NCBI GenBank assembly: GCA_019459325.1
Contig: JAIBFA010000054.1
Span: forward strand, 1-64,000
Source: Thiobacillus sp.
GTDB taxonomy: Bacteria > Pseudomonadota > Gammaproteobacteria > Burkholderiales > Thiobacillaceae
Direction: 5' to 3'
DNA: 64,000 nucleotides
The translations under genes and the position numbers were made by a program. Below are positions 1 to 10,187 of the stretch, piece after piece (the stretch's first letter is position 1; every line of letters begins with the position of its first letter). Below the pieces are notes generated by a model that was given only the letters and a program-made list of their open reading frames with translations, ran no database searches and was not told the origin of the DNA.

Positions 1-428
1 CCTCTGGCGCCGCTTTTGTTTGGTTCAGCGGGAATTTTGAGAAGGCATCGAGCGCTGAGTCGTGCACACACCGGTTGGCAAAGAAACACCCCGCCCGAAA
101 TAAACCCCCCTGAAGCCCTAAACCAAAAACAAAAAAACCGGCGCCCCCCGCGCCCCCCCGAAAAACCCGGTTTGGCAGGAGGAGGAGCGCCTAGGGATAA
201 ACCCTACCGGGAGATCTACAAGGGAAATCAAATCAACCACCCAAGCTGAATATAGGCCGATAAACGGGTTCGCCATCGGCATAGTGATTCGGTTGAAGCA
301 GTTGTATTGAGTAACGGCGCGTTTGTTTTTTTCTTTAATCCGCCCTGGCAGGCTGGTGTGGCGCATCTTGCTGAATGCGGTCGAATCCCGCACCATACCG
401 GCCATTCGACTGAATGACCGGAGTGCCA

Positions 429-1271
429 ATGAAAGACCATCGCGCATCATTCCTCGCCGCCATCGCGGTCTTGTCCATGCTGCTGTCCGGCTGCGAGCAG
501 CCGGCAACGACTGCCAAGAACGTTGCGGCAAAGGTGGACGGCGGAATCATCAGCCAAGCCGAGCTGGATCGTGCGATGGCTCGCCTGGACAAGCTGGGTG
601 CGGCTGAAACCCCCCAGGCGAGGGGCGAGGTCCTGGAAGCCTTGGTCGACCAGCATCTGATCAGCAATGCCGCCAAGGCAGCCAAACTGGACAAAGCGCC
701 GGACGTGGCGCTGGCCATGCAGCAGGCGCAGCGTCAGGTGCTGGTCGAGGCCTACATGGAGCGCCTGTTCAAGGACGTGGCCGCGCCTGCAGACACGGAA
801 ATCCAGGACTACTACACCCGCCACCCCGAATTATTCGCGCAGCGCAAGGTATACCGCGTTCAGGAACTGGAACTGCAACTCGATCCTGCGCGCGTTGCCG
901 AGGTGGAGGCTCAACTGAAACAGAGCCGGTCCCTGGCCGATTTTGCCAACTGGCTGAGCGGACAGGGTATCGACGGCAAGGCGGGGGTGGCAGTCAAGCC
1001 GGCGGAGCAGATTCCGGCCCCCATGCTGGCGCATCTCGCCAATATGAAAGAGGGCCAGGTGGTCGTGGTGCCGATGAAGGGTGGACGCGTCAGCGTGCTG
1101 CAATTGCAGGGCACCCAGTCGCAGCCTGTGACGCAGGAACAGGCCCGTGACGCCATCAAGCGTGTTCTGCTGGGCGAGAAGCGCAAAGCCCTGCTTGAGA
1201 CCGAAATCAAAAAACTGCGCAGCAGCGGCAAGGTGGAATATGCCAGCGGTTTCGCGCCTGCTCCGCAATGA
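429..1271 (+). CDS. epsD: EpsD-family peptidyl-prolyl cis-trans isomerase, lipoprotein
   Basis: Lipoprotein signal ([10 protein letters not shown]), SurA/parvulin-like architecture, next to nucleotide-sugar genes; start chosen at MKDHRASF. Confidence 0.75.
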   Translation: MKDHRASFLAAIAVLSMLLSGCEQPATTAKNVAAKVDGGIISQAELDRAMARLDKLGAAETPQARGEVLEALVDQHLISNAAKAAKLDKAPDVALAMQQAQRQVLVEAYMERLFKDVAAPADTEIQDYYTRHPELFAQRKVYRVQELELQLDPARVAEVEAQLKQSRSLADFANWLSGQGIDGKAGVAVKPAEQIPAPMLAHLANMKEGQVVVVPMKGGRVSVLQLQGTQSQPVTQEQARDAIKRVLLGEKRKALLETEIKKLRSSGKVEYASGFAPAPQ

Positions 1272-2335
1272 TTCTGGTTACCGGCGGCGCGGGGTTTATC
1301 GGCGCCAACTTCATACTGGACTGGCTGGCTGCGGGAAATGAGCCTGTCGTCAATCTCGACAAACTGACTTACGCGGGCAATCTGGAAAATCTGCGGCCGC
1401 TGCAGGGGGATGCACGGCATATTTTCGTGCAGGCCGATATCGGCGACCGCGAGCGGGTTGAAACGCTGTTGCGCGAACATCGCCCTCGCGCGGTGATCAA
1501 TTTCGCGGCCGAAAGCCATGTCGACCGCTCCATCCACGGCCCCGGCGAGTTCATCCAGACCAATGTGGTCGGCACCTTCAACCTGCTGGAAGCGGTGCGC
1601 GCGCACTGGTCGCAATTGCCGGCTGACGAGCAGGCGGCATTCCGTTTCCTGCACGTGTCGACCGACGAGGTATACGGCTCGCTCGGGCCGGCCGATCCGG
1701 CGTTTTCCGAAACCACGGCGTATGCGCCGAACAGCCCGTATTCGGCATCGAAAGCCGCATCGGATCATCTGGTTCGCGCCTACCACCACACCTACGGCCT
1801 GCCGGTGCTGACCACCAACTGCTCGAACAATTACGGGCCGCTGCAGTTTCCCGAAAAGCTCATTCCGCTGATCATCCACAATGCGCTGGCAGGCAAGCCG
1901 CTGCCGGTCTATGGCGACGGCAGCAATGTCCGCGACTGGCTGTATGTGGGCGACCATTGCAGCGCGATCCGTCGTGTGCTGGAGGCCGGGCGGGTGGGGG
2001 ATGTCTATAACATCGGCGGCTGCAACGAAAAAACCAATCTCGTCGTGGTGAGCACCTTGTGCGCCATGCTCGATGTGTTGCATCCCGATTCACCCGTCAT
2101 CCCGCATGGCAGCCTGATTGCATTCGTCAAAGATCGGCCCGGCCACGACCAGCGCTATGCGATCGACGCCCGCAAGATCGAGCGCGAACTCGGGTGGACG
2201 CCGAGCGAGACCTTCGAGAGCGGGATCAAAAAGACGGTGGCGTGGTATCTGGACCATCAGGACTGGGTGGCCCACGTCACCAGTGGCGAATACCGCAACT
2301 GGGTATCCACAAATTACGCAGGCAATATGACATGA
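1268..2335 (+). CDS. rfbB: dTDP-glucose 4,6-dehydratase
   Basis: [15 protein letters not shown] Rossmann motif, [22 protein letters not shown]; operon with rfbACD. Confidence 0.97.
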   Translation: MILVTGGAGFIGANFILDWLAAGNEPVVNLDKLTYAGNLENLRPLQGDARHIFVQADIGDRERVETLLREHRPRAVINFAAESHVDRSIHGPGEFIQTNVVGTFNLLEAVRAHWSQLPADEQAAFRFLHVSTDEVYGSLGPADPAFSETTAYAPNSPYSASKAASDHLVRAYHHTYGLPVLTTNCSNNYGPLQFPEKLIPLIIHNALAGKPLPVYGDGSNVRDWLYVGDHCSAIRRVLEAGRVGDVYNIGGCNEKTNLVVVSTLCAMLDVLHPDSPVIPHGSLIAFVKDRPGHDQRYAIDARKIERELGWTPSETFESGIKKTVAWYLDHQDWVAHVTSGEYRNWVSTNYAGNMT

Positions 2336-3216
2336 GCACGCGCAAGGGCATCATCCTCGCCGGCGGCTCCGGCACCCGGCTTTATCCCATCACGCAGGCG
2401 GTTTCCAAACAGCTGCTGCCGGTGTACGACAAGCCCATGGTGTACTACCCCCTGACCACGCTGATGCTGGCGGGAATCCGCGACATTCTGCTGATCTCGA
2501 CTCCGCAGGACACGCCGCGCTTCGAGCAGCTGCTGGGCGACGGTGCGCAGTGGGGGCTTAACATCCAATACGCGGTGCAGGCTGCGCCCGAAGGGCTGGC
2601 GCAGGCCCTCATTATCGGCAGCGATTTCATCGGAACCGATCCCTGCGCCCTGGTACTGGGCGACAACATTTTCTACGGCCACGAGTTGAGCCAGGATTTG
2701 CAGGCGGCGGAGCAACGAACGCATGGTGCCACAGTGTTTGCCTATCCGGTGCATGATCCTGAGCGTTACGGGGTGGTCGAGTTCGACGCCGCCGGGCATG
2801 CGGTCAGCCTCGAGGAAAAGCCGGCCAAGCCCAAGTCGCGCTATGCCGTCACTGGCCTGTACTTCTACGACAACCGGGTGATTGACGTCGCGCGTGCGTT
2901 GACGCCCTCGCGGCGCGGCGAGCTCGAGATCACCGACGTCAACCGCCAGTACCTCGAGTGGGGCGAGCTCGACGTCCAGGTGATGGGACGCGGCCAGGCC
3001 TGGCTCGACACCGGCACCCATGATTCGCTGATCGAGGCGGCGCTGTATATCCAGACCATCGAGAAGCGCCAGGGCCTGAAGATCGCCTGCCCCGAGGAAA
3101 TCGCCTACCGTCAGGGCTTCATTGATGCCGCGCAATTGCAGGCGCTGGCGCAACCGTTGATGAAAAACGGCTACGGGCGCTATCTGATCGACGTGCTGAA
3201 CGACCGGGTGTTCTGA
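2332..3216 (+). CDS. rfbA: glucose-1-phosphate thymidylyltransferase
   Basis: [45 protein letters not shown] overlap with rfbB; listed ORF start (2059) is too far upstream. Confidence 0.97.
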   Translation: MSTRKGIILAGGSGTRLYPITQAVSKQLLPVYDKPMVYYPLTTLMLAGIRDILLISTPQDTPRFEQLLGDGAQWGLNIQYAVQAAPEGLAQALIIGSDFIGTDPCALVLGDNIFYGHELSQDLQAAEQRTHGATVFAYPVHDPERYGVVEFDAAGHAVSLEEKPAKPKSRYAVTGLYFYDNRVIDVARALTPSRRGELEITDVNRQYLEWGELDVQVMGRGQAWLDTGTHDSLIEAALYIQTIEKRQGLKIACPEEIAYRQGFIDAAQLQALAQPLMKNGYGRYLIDVLNDRVF

Positions 3217-3758
3217 TGCAGGTGATCGCCACCCAGCACCCCGATGTCTTGCTGCTGCGGCCCAAGGTATACGGCGATGCACGCGGCTTCTTTTTCGAAA
3301 GCTATAACCGCAAGGCCTTTGCCGAACTCGGCATCGACGCCGAATTCGTACAGGACAACCACTCGCGCTCGGCAAAGGGCGTCCTGCGCGGCCTGCATTA
3401 CCAGATCAGCCAGCCGCAGGGCAAGCTGGTGCGGGTGGCGGCAGGCGAGGTGTTCGACGTGGCGGTCGACCTGCGCCGCAGTTCGCCGCACTTCGGCCGC
3501 GTCGCCACCTTCCGGCTGTCAGCCGAGACGCACGAGATGGCGTGGATTCCGCCAGGATTCGCGCACGGCTTTCTGGTGCTGTCCGACCACGCCGAATTTC
3601 TCTACAAGACCACTGATTACTATGCGCCACAGTTCGAGCGCTGCCTGCTGTGGAACGACCCGGCTATGAACATCGCCTGGCCTCTGGACGATGAGCCGCT
3701 GCTGTCCGCCAAGGACCAGGCCGGCCTGCCGCTCGCCGAATGCGAGGTGTTCGCGTGA
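3216..3758 (+). CDS. rfbC: dTDP-4-dehydrorhamnose 3,5-epimerase
   Basis: RGFFFESYNRKAFAELG, VLRGLHYQ, WNDPAMNIAWP. Confidence 0.97.
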   Translation: MQVIATQHPDVLLLRPKVYGDARGFFFESYNRKAFAELGIDAEFVQDNHSRSAKGVLRGLHYQISQPQGKLVRVAAGEVFDVAVDLRRSSPHFGRVATFRLSAETHEMAWIPPGFAHGFLVLSDHAEFLYKTTDYYAPQFERCLLWNDPAMNIAWPLDDEPLLSAKDQAGLPLAECEVFA

Positions 3759-4633
3759 GGATCCTGCTCACCGGCGTCAACGGTCAGGTGGGCTGGGAAT
3801 TGCAACGTACGCTGGCGCCGCTGGGCGAGGTGATTGCCGTGGACCGCAACCGGCTCGATCTTGCCGACAAGGCAGGCATTCGCCGCAGCGTGGCGGCGAT
3901 CGCGCCGGACCTGATCGTCAATCCGGCCGCCTACACGGCGGTCGACAAGGCCGAATCCGAGCCCGATCTGGCGCACGCCATCAACGCCGTCGCAGCAGGC
4001 GAGTTGGCCGCCTGTGGCATTCCGCTGGTGCACTTTTCCACCGACTACGTATTCGATGGGCGCAAGTCCGACGCGTACACGGAAGACGACACGCCGAACG
4101 CGCTGGGAGTCTACGGTGCGAGCAAGCTGGCCGGGGAACAGGCGGTTGCGCGCACGGGCATTCCGCACCTGATCCTGCGCACCAGCTGGGTCTACGGCCT
4201 GCGCGGGCGCAATTTCCTGCTGACCATGCAACGGCTGGCGCGCGAGCGCGACACCCTGGCGGTGGTCGACGACCAGTTCGGCGCGCCAACCTGGTCGCGC
4301 CTGATTGCCGAGGCCACGGCTTTGGTGGTTGCGCGCTGGCTGGATCGACCCGATCAAACTGCAACGTCCGGGATATATCATCTGAGCTGCGGCGGGCGCA
4401 CCAGCTGGCACGGCTTCGCTGCGGCGATCCTGGCGCAGATGACCGGTGCGGATCAAAAGCTGGCCCGCCTCACGGCGATTCCAAGCTCCGGCTATCCGAC
4501 CCCTGCGGCGCGTCCGGCCAACTCGCAGCTGAACTGCGACCGGCTGGCGGAGACGTTCGGCGTACGCCTGCCCGGCTGGGAAACCGCGCTGGCCCTGTGC
4601 CTGGAACAGAATTTGCCTCAATCGACGACATGA
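3755..4633 (+). CDS. rfbD: dTDP-4-dehydrorhamnose reductase
   Basis: VRILLTGVNGQVGWELQRTL, STDYVFDG, YGASKLAGEQ; GTG start overlapping rfbC. Confidence 0.96.
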   Translation: MRILLTGVNGQVGWELQRTLAPLGEVIAVDRNRLDLADKAGIRRSVAAIAPDLIVNPAAYTAVDKAESEPDLAHAINAVAAGELAACGIPLVHFSTDYVFDGRKSDAYTEDDTPNALGVYGASKLAGEQAVARTGIPHLILRTSWVYGLRGRNFLLTMQRLARERDTLAVVDDQFGAPTWSRLIAEATALVVARWLDRPDQTATSGIYHLSCGGRTSWHGFAAAILAQMTGADQKLARLTAIPSSGYPTPAARPANSQLNCDRLAETFGVRLPGWETALALCLEQNLPQSTT

Positions 4634-4654
4634 CTTTTTAACAGGGCACACGAC

Positions 4655-6076
4655 ATGACCACACTTCATCCCGTGATTCTTTCCGGTGGCTCGGGCACCC
4701 GCCTGTGGCCCTTGTCCCGCGCGGCCTTGCCCAAGCAGCTGCTGCCGCTTGCCAGCGACCACAGTCTGCTGCAGGACACTGTCAGCCGTTTGGCAGACAT
4801 GCCGGAAATGGCCGCGCCCATGATGGTATGCAACGTCGAGCACCGCTTCATGATTGCCGAGCAGATGCGCCAGATCGGCACCCAGCCGCGCGCCATCGTG
4901 CTGGAGCCGGTGGGGCGCAACACCGCACCGGCCATTGCGGTGGCGGCCCTGATGCTGTCGCGCGACGATCCAGACGCGCTGATGCTGGTGCTGCCCGCCG
5001 ACCACCTGATCGGCGACGTGGCGGCATTTCATGCCGCCATCCGCACGGCGGCGCAGGCGGCGCAGAACGGCCACCTCGCCACCTTCGGCATCGTCGCCGC
5101 CACCCCCGAAACCGGTTACGGCTATATCCGCAAGGGCGCGCAGTTGGCCGATAGCGCCGGCGCCTACGAGGTGGCGGCCTTCGTCGAAAAACCCGACCTC
5201 GCCACCGCCCAGCAGTATGTCGATTCCGGCGACTATTTCTGGAACAGCGGCATGTTCCTGTTCCGCGCGTCGGATTTTCTCAAGGAACTGCAGGCCTTGC
5301 GTCCGGACATTCTGGATGCCAGCCGCGCCGCGCTCGATGCCGCCACGCCCGACCTCGATTTCGTGCGGCTTGCGCCCGCCGAATTCGAGGCCTGCCCGTC
5401 GGAGTCGGTCGACTATGCGGTGATGGAACACACCCGCCGTGCCGCCGTGGTGCCAGCCGACATGGCGTGGAACGACATCGGCGCCTGGTCGGCATTGTGG
5501 GACGTGGCGGTGAAAGACGGGCAGGGCAATGCTGTCCGCGGCGACGTCATGCTGGAAAATGCCAGCAACAATTTCGTTCGTGCCGAAACCCGCATGGTGG
5601 CGATGCTCGGCGTGTCCGACCTAGTGGTGGTGGAAACCGCCGATGTGGTGCTGGTGGCGAATAAGGACCAGGTGCAGGACGTAAAAAAACTGGTCGATCG
5701 CCTGAAGGCCGAAAAGCGCTGCGAGCACCTAGTCCACAAGCAGGTTTACCGCCCGTGGGGCTGGTACGAGGGGATCGACGAAGGCGAGCGCTTCCAGGTC
5801 AAGCGCATCATGGTCAAGCCGGGCGAGAAACTTAGCCTGCAGATGCATCACCATCGCGCCGAACACTGGATCGTGGTGTCCGGCACTGCCAGCGTCACCT
5901 GCGGCGAGGAGGTCATGCTGCTGACCGAAAACCAGTCGACCTACATTCCCTTGGGCACGACGCACCGGCTGGAGAACCCAGGCAAGATCGATCTGCACAT
6001 GATTGAGGTGCAGTCGGGAACCTATCTGGGCGAGGACGATATCGTTCGCTTCGAGGATATCTACAAGCGCAATTGA
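4655..6076 (+). CDS. manC: mannose-1-phosphate guanylyltransferase / mannose-6-phosphate isomerase
   Basis: VILSGGSGTRLWPLSRAALPKQLLPL plus C-terminal cupin PWGWYEGIDEGERFQVKRIMVKPGEKLSLQMHHHRAEHWIVVSG. Confidence 0.96.
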   Translation: MTTLHPVILSGGSGTRLWPLSRAALPKQLLPLASDHSLLQDTVSRLADMPEMAAPMMVCNVEHRFMIAEQMRQIGTQPRAIVLEPVGRNTAPAIAVAALMLSRDDPDALMLVLPADHLIGDVAAFHAAIRTAAQAAQNGHLATFGIVAATPETGYGYIRKGAQLADSAGAYEVAAFVEKPDLATAQQYVDSGDYFWNSGMFLFRASDFLKELQALRPDILDASRAALDAATPDLDFVRLAPAEFEACPSESVDYAVMEHTRRAAVVPADMAWNDIGAWSALWDVAVKDGQGNAVRGDVMLENASNNFVRAETRMVAMLGVSDLVVVETADVVLVANKDQVQDVKKLVDRLKAEKRCEHLVHKQVYRPWGWYEGIDEGERFQVKRIMVKPGEKLSLQMHHHRAEHWIVVSGTASVTCGEEVMLLTENQSTYIPLGTTHRLENPGKIDLHMIEVQSGTYLGEDDIVRFEDIYKRN

Positions 6077-6157
6077 GAGGCTTTCAGACCGCACACGCAC
6101 TGTAAATTCGCGGGGTATTTCCGCAAGCCCTTGTTATTCCATGTTGTTTGAACAGCC

Positions 6158-6182
6158 GGGTGGCGTCTGACGAACGCCACCC
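6158..6182 (+). terminator. Hairpin downstream of manC
   Basis: GGGTGGCGT-CTGACGA-ACGCCACCC, 9-bp perfect stem; no T-tract. Confidence 0.45.
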
Positions 6183-6365
6183 GTATGCATTTAACTGCCC
6201 AGGGTTTGTCTTGTAGGACAAACACTGACGTCGCGGGTTATTCATATCGGTCCGGCAATACAGCGCTTATCCACATTAACTTTCCCGGGTGTCGTCCGAA
6301 AACGAATTCACCACGCTGACTTAAGTGTGAATTCGAAAAAAATTCAACGAAGAAGGACGGACAAA

Positions 6366-6680
6366 ATGAAAATGGACGAAATGCTGGACGAAATGCGCGA
6401 TGTCAATCTCAGCTATCTGATGCTGGCGCAGAACATGATCCAACACGACAAGGCCACCGCCATTTTTCGTCTGGGTATCAGCCAGGACGTTGCCGACCTG
6501 ATCGAGGCGCTGACCCCCGCACAGATTCTCAAGCTGGCCGGCTCCGGCATGCTGGTCTCGCGCTTCCGCTTCGATGACGGCGTGGTGCTGAACATGCTGA
6601 CCAGCTACACCAAGGACCGTGCCCTTGCGCAGTCGCACGCCGCGATCCTGATGGCGGGCCAGGCCATGGCCTTTGCCTGA
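6366..6680 (+). CDS. flhD: flagellar transcriptional regulator FlhD
   Basis: MDEMRDVNLSYLMLAQNMIQHDKATAIFRLGIS; followed by flhC. Confidence 0.93.
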   Translation: MKMDEMLDEMRDVNLSYLMLAQNMIQHDKATAIFRLGISQDVADLIEALTPAQILKLAGSGMLVSRFRFDDGVVLNMLTSYTKDRALAQSHAAILMAGQAMAFA

Positions 6681-6723
6681 TTCGGCTGTTCACCACCGCA
6701 ACGCACAAAAAGGGAATGTCCGA

Positions 6724-7278
6724 ATGAGCAAGAAAAGTCTGTTGACCGAAATGCGTGACACCCAGCTGGCGATCGAACTGATCGAACTTGGCGCCCGTCC
6801 CCAGGTGCTGGAATCCGAAACCACGCTGTCGCGCGAACGCTTGCTCAAGCTGTACAAGGAAGTCAAAGGCGTGTCACCGCCCAAAGGCATGCTGCCGTTC
6901 TCGACCGACTGGTTCCTGACCTGGCTGCCCAACGTGCACTCCTCGCTGTTCATCAACATTCACCGCTATATCACCAAGAACAGCGACTGCAGCGGCATCG
7001 AAGCCGTGCTCAAGAGCTACCGTCTGTATCAGGAATACCTGCATACCAACCAGATCGAAGCCGTGTTGAGCTTCACCCGTGCCTGGACGTTGAACCGTTT
7101 TTTTGAGAGCCGCATGCTCGAAACCGCCGTGTGCAGCGATTGCGGCGGCCACTTCGTGGTTCATCCGGACGACCTGCATGACAAATATGTCTGCGGCCTG
7201 TGCAACATGCCCGCGCGCGCCGGAAAAACGCGCAAAGCCAAGGCCGCGGCCCAGATCGAGCTGACCGCCGCCGCCTGA
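6724..7278 (+). CDS. flhC: flagellar transcriptional regulator FlhC
   Basis: FlhC-like core GMLPFSTDWFLTW, Cys4 zinc site CSDC...CGLC. Confidence 0.94.
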   Translation: MSKKSLLTEMRDTQLAIELIELGARPQVLESETTLSRERLLKLYKEVKGVSPPKGMLPFSTDWFLTWLPNVHSSLFINIHRYITKNSDCSGIEAVLKSYRLYQEYLHTNQIEAVLSFTRAWTLNRFFESRMLETAVCSDCGGHFVVHPDDLHDKYVCGLCNMPARAGKTRKAKAAAQIELTAAA

Positions 7279-7301
7279 CCGATTTCCCTGGACTTCCGGT
7301 G

Positions 7302-8060
7302 ATGATGCGTCTGCCGGTCGGTCTCCAGTCGCTCGTCATCCAGTTCGCCGCCGTATTGCTGACAGCGCCGCTGTCCCCCCTGCTGCACATCCTGTTTTCG
7401 TATCAAGCCGCCCTGTGGCAACTCGCTCTCGCACAAGGGACGATCGCCGCCCTGCTTAGCATGCTCTGGCGGCAGCCGGCCTGGTGGCCTCCCCTGCATT
7501 TCGGTTTCCTGCCTGCTGTCCTGCTGGCCCGGCAGATGAGCCTGCCTGCCTGGGTTTACCTGGCGGCATTCCTGCTGCTGGTACTGTTTTACTGGAGCAC
7601 GTTCCGTACCCGGGTGCCGTTGTACCTGTCGGACCGCAAGGCCTGGCAGGGCCTGATTCCCTTGCTGCCCGAGACACAGTCATTCCGCTTCATCGACCTC
7701 GGCAGCGGCCTGGGGGGCGTACCGTTTTATCTGGAGCCGCGTTTTCCGCAGGGCCGCCTCTACGGCACCGAAATTGCCCCGGCGCCCTGGTTCATCAGCC
7801 GTTTGCGTGCTGGGCTCAAACGCAGCCGGGTGACCTTCATGCGGCGCGATTATGCAACGCTCGATCTGGCCGATTTCGATGTGGTGTTTGCCTTCCTTTC
7901 ACCTGCTGCCATGCCCGGTCTGTGGCAACAGGCACAAACCCAGATGCGCAGCGGCAGCCTGTTCATCAGCCTGTCGTTCGACGTGAACGCACGGCAGCCG
8001 GACCAGGTGGTGAAACTGGCCGAAGGTGCACGGCACACCTTGTATGCGTGGCGAATGTGA
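7302..8060 (+). CDS. membrane-anchored class I SAM-dependent methyltransferase-like protein
   Basis: N-terminal hydrophobic segments followed by FIDLGSGLGGVPFYLEPRFPQGRLYGTEIAP (SAM motif I). Confidence 0.75.
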   Translation: MMRLPVGLQSLVIQFAAVLLTAPLSPLLHILFSYQAALWQLALAQGTIAALLSMLWRQPAWWPPLHFGFLPAVLLARQMSLPAWVYLAAFLLLVLFYWSTFRTRVPLYLSDRKAWQGLIPLLPETQSFRFIDLGSGLGGVPFYLEPRFPQGRLYGTEIAPAPWFISRLRAGLKRSRVTFMRRDYATLDLADFDVVFAFLSPAAMPGLWQQAQTQMRSGSLFISLSFDVNARQPDQVVKLAEGARHTLYAWRM

Positions 8061-8094
8061 GGTCAGGGCAGGTGGAAATACTGATACTGCGCCA

Positions 8095-8121
8095 TCAAGT
8101 TTCCTTCAATCTGGTCGAATC
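8095..8121 (+). promoter_or_regulatory. putative sigma-28 (FliA) promoter of motAB
   Basis: TCAAGTTT-N11-GTCGAATC versus consensus TAAAGTTT-N11-GCCGATAA; 95 nt upstream of the motA start. Confidence 0.55.
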
Positions 8122-8215
8122 CTCATTCTGAGAGCCCCGCCTTACGAATGCAGAAAATCGGTGCAGGGTGGAGTCCGCTCCCACCCGGTAAATCAATCAA
8201 AAGGAACAGACGGTC

Positions 8216-9076
8216 GTGCTAGTCATCGTTGGATATATCGTTGTGGTGCTCAGTGTCTTCGGCGGCTTCGCTCTGGCGGGCGGGCACCTGGCTGCGCTGT
8301 TCCAGCCGCTGGAACTGCTGATGATCGGAGGCGGGGCGGGGGGGGCATTTCTGGTAGGCAACAATGGCAAGGCCGTCAAGGCCACGCTGAAGGCGCTGCC
8401 CACCGTGTTGAAGGGTTCGAAATACACCCGCGCGCTGTACATGGACATGATGGCGCTGCTGTATGAACTGCTCACCAAGATCCGCAAGGAAGGCCTGATG
8501 TCGGTGGAGGCCGATGTCGATTCACCCGAGAGCAGCCCGCTGTTCACGAAATATCCGACGATCATGGCCGATCATCACATCGTCGAATTCCTCACCGACT
8601 ATCTGCGGCTGATGGTGAGCGGCAGCATGAATGCCTTTGAAATCGAAAACCTGATGGACAACGAAATCGAAACCCATCATCACGAAGGCGAGGTGCCTGC
8701 TCACGTTATCGCCAAGCTCGGTGACGGCCTGCCCGCATTCGGCATCGTGGCAGCGGTGATGGGCGTGGTGCACACGATGGAATCGGTTCACCTGCCGCCG
8801 GCGGAACTGGGCATCCTGATTGCGCATGCGCTGGTCGGCACCTTCCTCGGTATTTTGCTGGCCTATGGTTTTGTGGGCCCGCTGGCCAGCCTGCTCGAGC
8901 AGAAACTGCACGAATCGACCAAGATGTTCCAGTGCGTCAAGGTCACCCTGCTGGCCAGCATCAACGGCTATGCGCCGGCGATTGCGGTCGAGTTCGGACG
9001 CAAGGTGCTGTTTTCGACCGAGCGTCCTTCCTTCAGCGAGCTGGAAGCGCACGTCAAGGGCGCGAAGTCGCGCTGA
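8216..9076 (+). CDS. motA: flagellar motor stator protein MotA
   Basis: GTG start; FGIVAAVMGVVHTMESVHLPPAELGILIAHALVGTFLGILLAYGFVGPLA. Confidence 0.97.
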   Translation: MLVIVGYIVVVLSVFGGFALAGGHLAALFQPLELLMIGGGAGGAFLVGNNGKAVKATLKALPTVLKGSKYTRALYMDMMALLYELLTKIRKEGLMSVEADVDSPESSPLFTKYPTIMADHHIVEFLTDYLRLMVSGSMNAFEIENLMDNEIETHHHEGEVPAHVIAKLGDGLPAFGIVAAVMGVVHTMESVHLPPAELGILIAHALVGTFLGILLAYGFVGPLASLLEQKLHESTKMFQCVKVTLLASINGYAPAIAVEFGRKVLFSTERPSFSELEAHVKGAKSR

Positions 9077-9110
9077 TTGCCTTGCTGCCAGGTCAGGATA
9101 ACAGCAGAAA

Positions 9111-10043
9111 ATGAGCGAGCAAAAAGCGCCCATCATCGTCAAGCGCATCAAGAAGGTGGCGGGCGGCCACCACGGTGGAGCGTGGAAAATCGCCTATGCC
9201 GACTTCGTGACCGCGATGATGGCGTTCTTTCTGCTGATGTGGCTGCTGGGCTCGACCGCCAAGGGCGACCTAGAGGGCATTTCCGAGTATTTCAAGACAC
9301 CGCTCAAAGTGGCCATGCAAGGGGGCTCCGGCAGCGGCGACAGCTCCAGCGTCATCAAGGGCGGCGGCGCCGACCTGACGCGCAAGGATGGCCAGATCAA
9401 AAAAGGCGAAACCGAAGCCGAAAAGAAATCCTATAACCTCAAGGCCGCACAGGCCGAACTCGAACGCATCGAAGCGGCCAATCTCAAACAGCTGAAAAAG
9501 CGCCTGGAAGTGGCGATCGACGCCAATCCCACGCTGCGGCAATTCAAACGGCAACTGCTGATCGACATCACCAGCGAAGGCCTGCGCATCCAGATCGTCG
9601 ACGAGCAGAACCGGCCGATGTTCAACCTGGCCAGTGCGGAGTTGCAGCCTTACACCAAGATCATCCTGCGCGAGATCGGCCCGGTGTTGAATGATGTGAA
9701 GAACCGTGTCAGCCTGTCGGGCCACACCGATGACAAACCGTATGCCAACGCGAGTCGCGGCTACAGCAACTGGGAGTTGTCGGCCGACCGCGCCAACGCC
9801 TCGCGGCGCGAATTGATTGCGGGCGGCATGGACGAAGCGAAGATGCTGCGGGTGGTCGGGTTGGCGTCATCCGTGCCGTTCAACCAGGCCGCGCCCCACG
9901 ATCCGGTCAATCGCCGCATCAGTATCATCGTGATGAACAAGCGCACCGAGGAGGCCATCACCAAGGAGGCCGCCGGGGTCAACGTCGCCGACGAGGACGC
10001 GGCGCGCGACGAAATCGAAAAAGCCGGCACCCCGCCACGCTGA
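9111..10043 (+). CDS. motB: flagellar motor protein MotB
   Basis: HHGGAWKIAYADFVTAMMAFFLLMWLL; OmpA-like LSGHTDDKPY. Confidence 0.97.
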   Translation: MSEQKAPIIVKRIKKVAGGHHGGAWKIAYADFVTAMMAFFLLMWLLGSTAKGDLEGISEYFKTPLKVAMQGGSGSGDSSSVIKGGGADLTRKDGQIKKGETEAEKKSYNLKAAQAELERIEAANLKQLKKRLEVAIDANPTLRQFKRQLLIDITSEGLRIQIVDEQNRPMFNLASAELQPYTKIILREIGPVLNDVKNRVSLSGHTDDKPYANASRGYSNWELSADRANASRRELIAGGMDEAKMLRVVGLASSVPFNQAAPHDPVNRRISIIVMNKRTEEAITKEAAGVNVADEDAARDEIEKAGTPPR

Positions 10044-10047
10044 GTCC

Positions 10048-10063
10048 CACGCCGCCTGGCGTG
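10048..10063 (+). terminator. Short hairpin after motB
   Basis: CACGCC-GCCT-GGCGTG, 6-bp stem; no T-tract. Confidence 0.25.
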
Positions 10064-10187
10064 AAATAGCAGGCCAAATCCACCCTTATTCCCCTGATTG
10101 CCCGCGCCGGGCATGTCCGATACTTCAGCCTGAAGAAAGCCCGTCTGCAGCAGATGAGTGACGGGTTCCCCCAACAGGTGAGCAGGG

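Noticed and set aside
255-263. GGCCGATAA resembling a FliA -10 element near the left edge
   Set aside because: No matching -35 at the required 11-nt spacing (sequence there is CCACCCAA).
344-375. Possible sigma-54 promoter (TGGC...TTGC) upstream of epsD
   Set aside because: GG-to-GC spacing is two bases short of the required -24/-12 spacing.
3620-5431. 603-aa minus-strand ORF antisense to rfbD/manC
   Set aside because: High-GC shadow ORF with Arg/Gly/His-rich composition and no domain motifs; the plus strand encodes clear RfbC, RfbD and ManC.
10115-10135. TCCGATAC plus CTTCAGCCTGAAG palindrome before flhB as a FliA promoter
   Set aside because: No TAAA-like -35 at correct distance; the palindrome is short and could be chance.
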